Positions 8,331-18,774 of a DNA stretch of 19,450 bases are shown here, piece after piece. The position numbers and the translations under genes were made by a program. Positions within the stretch are counted from its first letter, which is position 1. Every line of letters begins with the position of its first letter. The notes below the pieces were generated by a model. The model was not told the origin of the DNA. It did no database searches and worked only from the letters and a program-made list of their open reading frames with translations. Source of the stretch: Mucidula mucida (lineage: Eukaryota > Basidiomycota > Agaricomycetes > Agaricales > Physalacriaceae); contig JADNYV010000632.1 in the NCBI GenBank assembly GCA_015501055.1, positions 1 through 19,450 on the forward strand, read 5' to 3'.

Positions 8331-11300
8331 AAGCCGGAAGAAGTCCCAGGCTGTGAGCGAAGTGTTTTGCCTTCGTGCTTGGAAGGGCTTTCGTCAGGAT
8401 GTCCGCGACCATGTCCTCAGTGGGACAATAGATGAGACAAATGTCTCCGTTCTGGATGGAGTACCGAATAAAGTGGTACCGGATGTCAATGTGTTTGGTG
8501 CGCGCGTGGATTTGGCCGAGTTCGGCGTGAGCGAGGGCGAGCGCGGATTGATTGTCGTCGTAGAGAATAATGGGGTACTCCAGTGGTGCGAAAAGTTCTG
8601 AGAGGAAATGACGCGTCCACATGGCTTCCTTGCCAGCATACGTTAACACGACGTATTCGGCCTCGGTAGTGGAGAGAGCGACGAGTTCCTGCTGTTTAGA
8701 TGACCAGGAAACGGCGCCGCCGTCAATGAGGAACGTGTACCCCGAAATAGCTTTCCTGTTGTCGAGCGACATTCCGTCTGCATCGACATATCCTTCTAAT
8801 CCTCAATTTCCTTCCTCTCCTCCATAAGTTAGCCTCCAGCTGCGAGTTCCTTTGAGATAACGAAGTACGCGCTTGGCCGCTTCCCAATGCGGCCTCCCAG
8901 GATTGTCGGAGAAACGAGAGAGGATAGTGGCCGTGTATGCTATATCAGGCCGCGTGCCTGTGGAAGTCCAGATCAAAGATCCGACCAGCGCGCGATATGG
9001 ACGCCAAGACATTTCTGCTATCTCCAGCGGATCAGTTGGACATTGGTCGCGAGAGAGGGATGTTGTCGGGTCCAGAGGAATAGCAGATGGTTTACAATTT
9101 TCCATGTCAAACCGTTGCAACACAGAGTCAATGTAGGATGTCTGGTTCAAAGAAATTGACCTTGTGGACCTATCCCTGATGATCTCCATACCAAGAAGCC
9201 AGTTGATAGGCCCAAGCAGCGTGACTTTGAACAACTGAGCAATGCGTTCCTGCACGTCGTTAATGAGGGATGCTGAACTGCCCGTGATGGTGCAGTCGTC
9301 GACGTGTATTGCGAGAATGATGATGTCCGCGCCTTGGACGAGTCGGAAAACCGCGTGATCTTTCTCGAGTGCAGTAAAACCGAGTGTTGCGAGTGCCGTG
9401 GTAAGCTTCTCGTACCATTTACGAGAGCTCTGCTTCAAACCATAGATGGTCTTGAAGAGTCGGAGCACGTACTTCTGGCGATCCGCGAATTCAAAATCTG
9501 GCGGTTGCTCCATATAGATCTCCTCGTGGTCATCGAATTCTCCATTGAGAAACGCGCTGTGGAAATCGAAAACTTTGATATCCCAATCATTTCGAGCGGC
9601 GATGGAGAGGATGATACGGAGGGCGGCGAGTTTAGCAACGGGTGCAAAGGTGACGAAGTAGTCGACACCCTCAACTTGGGTGAATCCTTGTGCAACGAGT
9701 CGGGCCTTGTACTTGTCAATGACTCCGCCTGACTTCTTCTTGATGCGCAATACCCATTTGGAACCAATAACGTTCTGATCATCGGGTCGCAGCACGAGTT
9801 GCCATGTGCGGGCGTCTATTAACGTCTTGATTTCTTCCTCGATTGCTGTTTTCCACTGCGGCCAATCTGCTCGCTTCTTTGCTTCCTCAAATACGGGCTC
9901 AATAGCCTCCGACTCAGCAATAGCGGCTGCCATGGCCATCTCGACTTGGTTTGGCTCTGGGATATCAATGTAGCCATTGTCAACACTGCCCGCGGATGCC
10001 TCACGCAAGGCTGTGGACGACTTCTTCGCTTCTGCCATCTCCTGGACTTTTCTCGATGGCTTCCGTTCGCAGCGGTTACTGCGTATGTCCGCAGGATCAA
10101 GTCCTTCACGACGGAGTAGTCCAGTCACGAAGTCGGGCATAGTGGACGTGTCAGGTTGGGATGAAGCAGATGTGGATGGAATGGGAGCTGTTGTGGATGG
10201 AATGGATGGTGCAGGAGGCGACGAAGATGTTGCAGAGGGTGTAGAAGGTGTGTTTTGCGCATTTTGAACGCCAGATGTTTGCTGAATGCTTTCCTTCCCT
10301 TTCTCCCCCTCATTCAGCACTGTATGCGGCAGTTGTACCTCCACAGAGTCGTTGAATTTAATGCTTCTTTCGACCGCAATAGACCGATTATCAGGCCAGT
10401 AAATCCTATGGCCACTGCTGTCTCCGTCAAAGCCCAGCCAACGACGAGCACGGCCATCAAGTTTTGAACCGTCGGCGTCGTGAACCCAGACCTTGCACCC
10501 AAACTTGTGCAGGTCTCGCAAATTTGGCTTCTCACCGTGGAGCATTTCGTATGGCGTCTTGCCGTCCAACGAGCGTGTTGATGTGCGGTTCTTTAACCAG
10601 ACCGCGTGCTTCAAAGCTTCGCCCCAGAGATTCTTCGGAAGTTCAGCCGCGTGCAACATGGCGCGAACTTTCTCGAGAAATGTGCGATTTAGACGCTCCG
10701 CGATGCCGTTGTGCTCCGGAGTATCGTGCACCGTTAAGTTTTGCTTGGTGCCATGGGACGCGAGATGCACGTCAAACTCGGCGCTGCGGTATTCACCGCC
10801 TCGATCGGTATGTAACTCCTTGATCTTCGTGTTGAACTGCGTGCTAAGCCACGCCTCGAATTGCTGGTAGGTTTCGAAGGTTTCGTCCTTAGTCCTGACG
10901 AGGAAAACAACCGAATAGCGCGTGTGATCGTCTGTATACGACACATAATACTCCTTGTGGGACGGCGTCTGGACTGGAGAAGGACCCCAAAGGTCGGAAT
11001 GAATGGTATCTCCCAGTTTCGCCGCGCGTGGACGCTCGCTGACCTTCCTAACAGGTTTTTGAGTCTTCTTTCCATACTCGCACGCGTCACACGACTTCGG
11101 CGCAGGTTTTGATTCGTCCAGGATAATTCCTTCGACAATATGGTCCTTGACCAGGTGCTTCGCAACATCAGGCGAAATATGGCCCATCATCTGATGGAGC
11201 TTGTCGAGGGTAACGGTGATGGGGGACTCGTTGGTGTTCATAGCGCGAGGTACGTCCGTTTCAATTCGATAAAGGCCTCCTTTGACAGGAACCTTTCCTA

Positions 11301-13113
11301 GGATCTTATCCTTCTGGTTGTAGATGCAACACTCAGACGCGCAAAATAGCATGGAGTAGCCCGCGGCGGTGATCTTGCTCACTGAGAGCAGCGTAACACC
11401 AAGCTTCGGGGCATAGAGGACATCCCGAACAAGAAATCGCGCCCGTTCACCACCTTTGCCAGGTAAGTAAACATGCATATCCCCCTTGCCAATCGCCTCA
11501 AATTTGCCCTTGTCAGCGGCAGTGATGGACTTCGGAGTGATGGGGGTATAGTTGAATAGGCGATGGCGGTACGGCGTCATGTGGCGAGAGGCACCTGAAT
11601 CATACAGGTTGACCTCGGGATCGTTGGGAAGCATGGCGGCGGCAGCGAGAAATGCGGTATTGAAGGTATGCGTAAACGCGTCGTCCCCTTCATCTCTGAC
11701 CTCTTCTAGGTCGAACTCGACATCGGACCAGTCTTCTAGGTCCGGAATCTCCTTGCCAGCATTAAAATCGCTGAAAATTTCAAAATCTTCTTCGCCAGGT
11801 ATGTTGTACTCCCCCTCATCAGAGCAGTCTGATGAATCTGATATGTTCTGTAAGTTGGGCATGCGATTATCATCAAGCTCCAAGTCCGAGACATCAAAGA
11901 GCGATGGCATTGAGTCCGCGCAAGACTCGTCGATGGATATATTGTCGGGAAAATGGGGAATGGGGAGCGCTAAGAGGGGAACAGCTTCCTCAGAAGCTTT
12001 GATAGGTACGTTGTCTTGTACCTCTGTGGGCGTTGCGACCTCATCGTTGAGGTACAGGCCTGCCAATCCTTTAAGCTGCTCCTCCAAATTGCGGACATAC
12101 TCGGTCCATGGCTCGACATAGCCGCCGAGATTTTCCTCAGTCAAGTCGCGCCAGTCTGCATCAGAGTCACCAGACTCTGAGCCCTCGACGTGGGCATGCC
12201 ACACGCCGTTGTCGTCGTCGGTTGCCTTGTTTCCTGACACACGACCTTTCCCCTTCCCTCGCGGACCCTGTCCTTCTTTTCCTCCTCCCTTGGCCCAGCA
12301 TTCCGCCTTGATATGCCCCTTCTTGTGGCAGTTGTAGCATTCGACATTGCTACTCTTCTTGCCACCCTGGGAGCGACGGCCACGACCAGAGGAGCCGCTG
12401 CTCGTGTTGAATGCGGCCTCCTTCTCCTCCTTCTTTGGCGCCTTGAGGGTACAACGATCGGCTTCGTTGTTAACACCGCACATGACTGTCTCAAAATCGA
12501 GATCTTTCGTGAGGAGGGTCGACGTAGCTGTCAACGCTGACAGGTACGGGTCGTAGGATGGTGGGAGGGAGCCCATGTAGATGGCGAGGGCATTGTCGTC
12601 GCCAGGATACGCGCCCATGGATTGTAGGTCCTCGAGGATGGTCCGGATGACGTTACTATGAGCTTTCACGTCTCCGTTCTTGGCGCACTTCGTGTCGTGC
12701 AGCTTCCGACGCAGGTCCACTGTCATCATCTTTGACTTCTTCTCGTACTCATCCTTCACCTTCTTCCACATCAATCCCGGCGTCTTCTCTCCCTTGACCT
12801 TCAGGAACAGTGCATCCGGCACTGTCGCTGCAATTCCCTGCTTCAAGATCGCCACGTTCGAGTTCCACATTCGGACGACTTCAGGGTGCTTGACGATGGA
12901 CTCCTTCTCTTCTGTCGTCGGGTTCTGTGGGTCGGCGGGGACTGGCACGGCTGGGGCTGCAAAGTTTTCCCCCAAGGATTCGTCGAGCTGAGCGGCCTCA
13001 GCAGCGAAGACCATACGGTTGCGATAGGTGACGAAGTTTGAGCCATCCGCCTTCAAATGCGGAAGACGGGCAAAGTACTCGACGAGCTTTGTGTTGGCGG
13101 ATGTCGAGGACAT
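8329..13113 (-). CDS. Copia gag-pol polyprotein with an internal TGA
   Basis: From ATG 13113 to stop 8329-8331 the frame is 1595 codons long, with one internal TGA at 8803-8805 (codon 1437); the two halves are in the same frame. Domains in residue order: Gag about 1-240; zinc knuckle CYNCHKKGHIKAEC at 259-272; acidic spacer 300-490; aspartic protease DSGAS 505-509; integrase zinc-binding H640, H645, C675, C678; integrase core D707, D770 and E806 (D-35-E spacing); Ser/Thr/Pro-rich linker about 950-1000; RT from about 1085 with D1183 (FDFHSAFLNG) and HVDD at 1270-1273, where HVDD replaces the usual YVDD. After the TGA comes RNase H with D1444 in YVDADG, TTEAEY (1482-1487) and D1520 in YDDNQSA. 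The protein made without readthrough lacks RNase H entirely. The stop is one C-to-T change from CGA, a CpG codon. Start context CCGCCATGT is good. Confidence 0.96.
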
Positions 13114-13210
13114 GGCGGGGACAGTATGGATTTTACGAGATGTGATAACAATGGATAGAGCGAAGAGGTGATGAGCAAAAGAGATGGATATTCGAGGTGG
13201 ATTCAGTTAT

Positions 13211-13227
13211 GGCCGGGGCCCATAACC
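13211..13227 (-). promoter_or_regulatory. Primer-binding site, half-tRNA (initiator Met) type
   Basis: Directly after the 5' LTR the minus strand reads GGTTATGGGCCCCGGCC. GGTTATGGGCCC is complementary to the GGGCCCAUAACC of the anticodon arm of eukaryotic initiator tRNA-Met. The same site is used in Drosophila copia, where the primer is a tRNA fragment cleaved in the anticodon loop. This contrasts with the usual pairing to the tRNA 3' end. Confidence 0.85.
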
Positions 13228-13529
13228 TATTGAGACTTATAGATGTTGGACGACGTGGGGGAACAGGACAATAATATTGGTGAAATAATCGAGCTATTTA
13301 AACGAAAACCGACGTGTATCTGAGTGAGATGAGAACGGAAAGTAAGTAAGTATAATATGGCTAAACGGAGAGAACAGTAAGTAACGATGGAGTCGGATGC
13401 TCGGATTGAGTCGTTCCGAGTCTGTAGAATTGTGGCGTCTGTCGGAGACAATGGTAGCGAGTCGGTGAAGATGGATGCGGGTTGGTGAATATAGGTGCGG
13501 GTCCGTCGTGACCGGCTTGTATTCCAACA
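13228..13529 (-). repeat. 5' LTR of the copia element
   Basis: It is 302 bp with three transitions relative to the 3' LTR. A TATA-like TTTAAATAG on the minus strand (13302-13294) lies about 70 bp from the inner LTR end and is a plausible promoter for the genomic transcript. Confidence 0.96.
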
Positions 13530-13534
13530 CTTGG
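13530..13534. repeat. Target site duplication CTTGG, right copy
   Basis: It is identical to 8015-8019 and directly abuts the outer end of the 5' LTR. Confidence 0.93.
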
Positions 13535-13702
13535 TTGTATGTAGATGATAGAATATATCATTGTGAAGCTGTCCCGGTCGAAACTGAAGTCAGAGCCAGG
13601 CGTTCGGAACAGGTGATGTGATCAACGGAGCTGGTTGTACCATTTTGAGCAAGATGAGTCATTTTATACGACACATCGGACATCTCCGAATAACCTCCGA
13701 TG

Positions 13703-14479
13703 CTACTCCGAATCGTCCGAGTCATCGTTTCCACGCTGTCCTTCGTCACCATCCGCCACGTCGAGCTCCGCCTCATCATCTGCAATGCTTGTTTGCAGTT
13801 TTGGCTTTGGAATGACGGCTGGAAGAGGCCCAAGCTTTGGTGTAGGCTTGGTGAACTTGCCTTTTACCTTGCCTGCCTTCTTATTTAATGCCCATTTTGC
13901 CTTTTCTGCAGCGTGATCCTCCTTCTCTTTGGCCCAAGCAAGTCGTTGGTTTTTGATCCACTCCTTCCTCTCCTCAACCAACACCTTCCATTCCTCCAAC
14001 TCCTTCTGTAATGACTCCTTGTTCGCCGCACGCTCTTCCTTCCCGCGCTCCTTCTGAATCTGTGCCTTCTCGAACTCAACAACCCGCTCATAAAATTCAT
14101 CACTTGTCAGAAGCACCAGCAGGCCATCCCCAACCAGCTTCCCTTTCCCCTTTCCCTTCCTCTTTTTCTCGTCCTGAAAGGCAAGTCGTTTGCGCAAGGA
14201 CTTGCAATATACCTCATTGAGGATGTTTGCTGCCTGGAGCTCAATGGTGCGCTGGCACAGATGAAGTTGTTCTGCTTCGGATTCTCGAAGCGCGGCGAGG
14301 AGACGGATCTCATTCGCAGTCTTTGGCATGATAGCCAGGGCATCTGCATCTGTCGACGACATCAGTATGTGCGCGTTCACCTTGAGCTCGAGCGGTGCTG
14401 ATGAAGACTTCATGCAGAGGGATAAAGAGCATTTCTGGAGCATTTCGACAGCTTTCTTGATGGTGTTATGAATCGCCAT
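13703..14479 (-). CDS. C-terminal tail of a pogo/DDE_1-type transposase, truncated
   Basis: This is one uninterrupted frame of 258 aa ending TAG. Internal words such as TANEIRLLAALRESEAEQL, LNEVYCKSLRKRL, KLVGDGLLVLLTSDEFYERVVEFEKAQ and PKLGPLPAVIPKPKL match, as I recall, the region that follows the DDE catalytic domain in many Agaricomycete pogo/CENP-B-like transposases. Residues about 125-200 are highly charged and probably helical; the C-terminus is acidic (DDSDDSE). The N-terminal HTH and all catalytic Asp/Glu segments are absent. The first six codons (MAIHNT) lie inside the inverted-repeat arm, and an in-frame TGA sits five codons upstream, so no longer N-terminus exists without splicing. 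It cannot be an active transposase by itself; it may be a deletion derivative or a co-opted fragment. Confidence 0.7.
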   Translation of the reverse strand: MAIHNTIKKAVEMLQKCSLSLCMKSSSAPLELKVNAHILMSSTDADALAIMPKTANEIRLLAALRESEAEQLHLCQRTIELQAANILNEVYCKSLRKRLAFQDEKKRKGKGKGKLVGDGLLVLLTSDEFYERVVEFEKAQIQKERGKEERAANKESLQKELEEWKVLVEERKEWIKNQRLAWAKEKEDHAAEKAKWALNKKAGKVKGKFTKPTPKLGPLPAVIPKPKLQTSIADDEAELDVADGDEGQRGNDDSDDSE

Positions 14480-14838
14480 ATTTTCACATTCTCACATCTC
14501 ATCATATCTTATTGGGGGGCTTGTCTTATCAACCAACGGACTGTTTCATCATCTGTTTCGTCACCGATTGTACTCCTTTTCATTACCAAAGCCGTACTCA
14601 TGTCGGACACACATCCAACACATGGATGACATCATACATGCCGACACCTCATGGACTTCCTATTGCATACACACCACCGACACTCGTAGCACACATGGTC
14701 GTTTCAGTATTATTACTTACATGCAGTTACCACTCGTATTTAATGGTTTTACGGACTAGTAGCATACAACACTGGGTCAAGGGCGTGGAGTTATCCCTAG
14801 GGGAAACACGTATGGACAAGGAGTCCCAAACACAGGCT
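14461..14838. repeat. Right arm of the long inverted repeat
   Basis: It is the reverse complement of 1-376 at about 92-93% identity. The inner edge is sharp at 14461. The outer edge can be traced only to 14838, where the left copy runs off the window. Read leftward it supplies the upstream region, start codon and first six codons of the transposase-tail ORF. Confidence 0.9.
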
Positions 14839-15592
14839 TACTAGTATATAAACAGTAGTATAGTATCATTGTACTTTAGTTCCGATCTCGTTTAGACACC
14901 TGGCCTAGCCTAGTTCTACGAACGCAAACGCTTTCTTCCCTAAATTCTTGCTGTGGTACCTGGTTGAGTCTCGTGGCTTAGTCAGTCGCTAACAGAAGAT
15001 CAGAACTACTTTCTACCACCTACCACACATCCCTGATCGTTGATCAGCACTTCGCGGTTTGATCATCGCACATTCCCTTATTCCCTTTCCCTGTTTACAG
15101 ATCGACGGATTCCTAATTCCAGCGCACGTCCGCATACATGTGTATTGGTCCCAATAGCGCCGGCTAACAGTTAGAGATAACTGCCTTGGGTGCTGGAAGT
15201 AGCCGCTCTCACGAGAACGAACTTTTGGCAGTTGCACTTCAGTGGGCGCTGTTTACGGGTCAACCCCCGTTCCCAGGAAAACTTCGGCTTACCTCACACC
15301 AGAGGGACGTCGGCTGGGCAATTGCGAACTTGTGACGAGTTCTTGGGCTCCGTAGATACGTAGTCAGTAGTCGGTAAAATAGTGTAGACAGTTACGACAC
15401 CTACCTACTTTACTTATCTTACAATACACATCACCATTCCCCACCCTACCAAGTCCTGGATTCTATTTCAGATCTAGGTGATTCCTCCTTATTCATCCAA
15501 ACCTCTATTTCCTTACCTGTCTCATCCAAACCCGCATCACCTATATCCCCACTTTACCCTTTCACTCTCCGATCTCATCACCTCGATTCATC
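14839..15592 (+). other. Putative 5' LTR and leader of the gypsy element
   Basis: This non-coding stretch directly precedes the gypsy gag start. It contains TATATAAAC at 14845-14853 and pyrimidine-rich sequence near 15400-15580, as expected for LTR and leader. No 3' LTR is inside the window for comparison, and I could not identify a convincing TG...CA pair, target duplication or primer-binding site, so the ends are unresolved. Confidence 0.4.
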
Positions 15593-16620
15593 ATGTCCAA
15601 CGAAGCACCCGAAACCGCTGCCCACACACCCGCTCATCATGCCGATGTCAAAATCAAAGGCCGATCCCTTGTCAACAAGCCTTACGACTATGACGGGGAC
15701 AAGTCCAAGTACAAGAGCTGGTGGCGATCAATGTTCACATACATCCGTGATAAGAAGAACAACCTCACATCTGACTCCGAAAGGATCGATGTTGTTCTCT
15801 CCTACATCCGAGGAGATCACGTAGATGCATAGGTCCAGAACTACTCGGACCAGAACTTCGACGAGGAAGAAGAGGAATGGACAGTCTCTTGGACGGAGTT
15901 CAAGGAAGACTTGAAGGAACGATTTGTGGATTCTAACCTTGCGCGAGACGCGCAAGACCAGATCAAGCGGTTGCGCCTGGGGCAAGACACCGCTCAAGAT
16001 TTCTTCCAGAAGTTCGAGGTCCTGCTCACTCGCAGGATACTCAAAGGATGACGCATTCGTCGTGCGACTTCTCGAGACCAATGTCAACGAGAAGATCATC
16101 ACCAGATCTATGGCAGCCGAGACGGGTTGCCAGAGAAGTACAAGGATTGGAAGGCACAGATCCTTTAGATCGATCAGCTGTGGAGAAGGCGGGCGGCGAG
16201 CAAGAGGTCCGGCATGCAGTCCTGGCCTGAAGCTCCGCAGGTGGCTACATCGAGAGCTAATCCTACGAACCCACCTCTGACGCCGATCACACGACGAGAT
16301 GCTACCGGTGTTACCTATGGAGGAGCCGGCAGACCGATGGACATCGACAACGCACGTCGAAGAGGACTTTGCTTCAGCTGTGGCAAACACGGCCATGTCA
16401 GCAGGTTCTGTCCTAAGAAGGGTCGACCCCAGACGATTCGGGGTTTATGGACCGAAATGAACGACGAGGAGAAAAAGAATTGGCCGAAGAGTTGGGTTTT
16501 GCAAAGCTCCCGCAGTAGACGCAGTCCTGCCGGAGCAGTCATCAAGGAAAGGGTCGTCAGATGCAGAATCTATTTACAGTACGGGTACTGAAACATCTAA
16601 ATATCATCGACGACTTTACC
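15593..16620 (+). pseudogene. Gypsy gag, frameshifted
   Basis: The ATG at 15593 opens a clear Gag frame (SLVNKPYDYDGDKSKYKSWW, a retrotransposon Gag start) that meets TAG at 15830-15832. The same frame continues as recognisable Gag (SWTEFKEDLKERFVDSN, QDFFQKFEVLL) to a frameshift near 16030, and a second shift follows near 16110. A further TAG lies at 16166-16168. The CCHC zinc knuckle CFSCGKHGHVSRFC is at 16370-16411, after a proline/threonine-rich stretch. A third shift near 16480 precedes a short readable segment (LAEELGFAKLP). The lesions are spread through the gene, so this is an old, inactive copy. Confidence 0.87.
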
Positions 16621-16679
16621 ACCAAAACCTGCGAAAGAAAGATTTGAGCCAAATACGCCCGAGTGGATCGCACAACGGC

Positions 16680-17282
16680 TAAGAGAGGATGACGTGTCGA
16701 GAGCAGTGGGAATTTTGAGAGCATGGATGCCGGAGCGGAGAGAGAGAGAAGCGACGGAGGAGAAGGTGATGGCGATCAGAGCGTTGACAAAGGAAGCTGC
16801 GGTGGAAGTTGGTGACGGAGTTGAAAAAGTCAGGAAGTACATCCGGGGAACAAAGGGGCAGGACATGAAACTCCGAGTAACCATAGAGAGCGTACACACA
16901 GGCTCTGAATGGGAAACGAGTGCCTCCTTGACAGTGGAGCAACGGGTTCTTGTGTCAATAAAGAATTCGTCAGAAGAACGGACTCCCGATCAAGGAGTTA
17001 CCGGTCAAGCTCCCTGTCTACAATGCGGATGGAACCCTAAACGAGGGAGGAGCAATCGAAGGTTTTGTGGAGGTCCGGATGAAGATCGGTGATCACGCAG
17101 AAAAGATCGAGTTGGCCGTCACCAATCTCGGCAAAACAAGTATCTTTTTGGGGCTAGATTGGCTACGATATCACAACCCCACGATCAACTGGACGGAATC
17201 CACATTGACTTTTGATCGATGCCCAGACCGCTGCGGCTATCTACCCGAGTATAACTCCCGGAAGATGAAGGAGAAGAAGTAG
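16680..17282 (+). pseudogene. Gypsy aspartic protease region
   Basis: DSGATGSCVN, the retropepsin active-site motif, is encoded at 16930-16959 in a different frame from the helical, charged sequence upstream (about 16694-16920). The downstream part returns in a readable frame at 17067-17282 with KTSIFLGLDWLRYHNPTINW, the typical gypsy protease C-terminal flap region (ILGLDWL). At least two frame changes separate these pieces. Confidence 0.82.
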
Positions 17283-17307
17283 AAGAGAAGTTGGAGAGGG
17301 AGAGCGT

Positions 17308-18770
17308 TTGTTCTGGATGGACTGGGACAACTATCGCAAAAGCGGTGAAAAGCTGAGATCACAACAGCCTTCATCCGCTGCTGCACCTTACATTGAGGAA
17401 TTCTCCGATGTATTTAGCAAGGCGGACTTTGACAAGCTACCGGAGCGAAGACCCTGGGATCACGCGATAGAACTTACGCCTGGTTCCAAACCGGTTGACT
17501 GCAAGGTTTATCCCCTTAGTCCATCCGAGCAAAAGGCGTTAGATGAGTTCCTGGAAGAAAACATATGGACAGGACGTATACGGCCATCAATTTCACCTAT
17601 GGCATCACCCTTCTTCTTTGTCAAAAAGAAGGACGGAAGCCTTCGGCCAGTACAGGATTATCGGAAGTTGAACGACATGACAATCAAGAACCGATACCCT
17701 TGCCGTTGATTCAGGAGCTTATCGACAAGTTGAAGGGAGCAAAGGTTTTCACAAAGATGGATGTCCGATGGGGTTACAATAACATCCGGATCAAAGAAGG
17801 TGATGATGGAAAGCGCGTTTAGAACAAACCGAGGCCTGTTTGAGCCCTCAGTCATGTTCTTCGGACTTACAAACTCGCCGGCGACGTTCCAATCGTTCAT
17901 GAATCACATTCTGAAGGAGTGATCGATGAAGGACATGTTATAGTTTACTTAGACGACATACTTATTTTTACAACACGTTGGAAGAACATAGGCATATTGT
18001 ACGACGAGTACTAGAGATATTGCGAGTAAATAAGTTGTATTTAAAACCCGAGAAATGTAGTTTTGAGGCACATACTGTAGATTACTTGGGAGTTATTGTT
18101 GGAGGAGGAGAAGTGAAGATGGATCCGGCAAAAGTGGCCGTAGTGAAGGAATGGAAGGAGCCAACAAGAAGAAGGAAGTACAGTCATTTCTGGGCTTCTG
18201 CAACTTCTACGACGTTTCATCGGGGATTTGCGGGAGTAGCGAAGCCATTGACATCGCTAACCGGGAAGGGCGAGTGGGTTTGGGGGCATGGAGCAGCACG
18301 AGGCGTTTGAGGAGCTGAAACAAAGGATGACGGAGGAACCCGTCTAATCGTACCACACAATGACAGCAAGTTTTGAGTTGAGGCGGACTCCTCGAACTAT
18401 GCAAACGGGGCGGTTCTTTCCTAATTTGTCAACGGGAAATGAAGACCAGTGGCTTTTCAATCTCGCGTGTTAAATGAAGTAGAGCACATTATGAGATCTA
18501 CGACAAAGAGATGATGGCTATTATGGACTCGATCGACGACTGGCGGCAATATCTCCTAGGCGCTAAGGAGACAGTGGAGGTTTTTACCGATCATCAAAAC
18601 CTCCAGTATTCCGGAAGCCACAGAAGTTGAATCGGAGGCAGGCGAGATGGGTTACGGAGTTGGCGGAGTATGACATACAGATGATTCACAAGCCGGGCAA
18701 GACGATGGGGAAAGCTGATGCTTGTCAAGGATGACAGGCCTTGAGAAGGGGGAAAAAGATAACGAAACGT
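17308..18770 (+). pseudogene. Gypsy reverse transcriptase and RNase H, several frameshifts and stops
   Basis: RT begins with [25 protein letters not shown] and [24 protein letters not shown] (17395-17680), then shifts frame near 17697. It continues with [21 protein letters not shown], in which the first catalytic Asp is visible. YLDD, the second catalytic motif, is at 17946-17957. CSFEAHTVDYLGVIV marks the thumb and connection. RNase H words follow: VEADSSNYANGAV (near 18377) and VEVFTDHQNLQY (near 18575), ending in IHKPGKTMGKADA. Frame changes and stops occur at several points, for example TAG near 17819 and TGA near 17920. Confidence 0.88.
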
Positions 18771-18774
18771 TGTT

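Larger units (their letters stand above)
8020..13529 (-). mobile_element. Complete Ty1/copia LTR retrotransposon, 5510 bp
   Basis: The element is bounded by two 302-bp LTRs and by identical target duplications CTTGG at 8015-8019 and 13530-13534. On the minus strand it runs 5' LTR (13529-13228), primer-binding site (13227-13211), leader, gag-pol (13113-8329), polypurine tract (8330-8322), 3' LTR (8321-8020). Domain order protease, integrase, RT, RNase H defines copia. The LTRs differ at only three positions, all C/T or G/A, so insertion was recent. The single obvious lesion is the TGA at 8803-8805. Confidence 0.97.

Noticed and set aside
8803..8805. Programmed stop readthrough at the copia TGA
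   Set aside because: Copia elements normally make one Gag-Pol frame, the site lies between RT and RNase H where no control is known, and one CpG transition explains it.
14512..14844. 110-codon plus-strand frame inside the right arm, with a related frame in the left arm
   Set aside because: The left copy is interrupted by a stop, no family is recognisable, and the opposite-strand transposase-tail reading explains the start region better.
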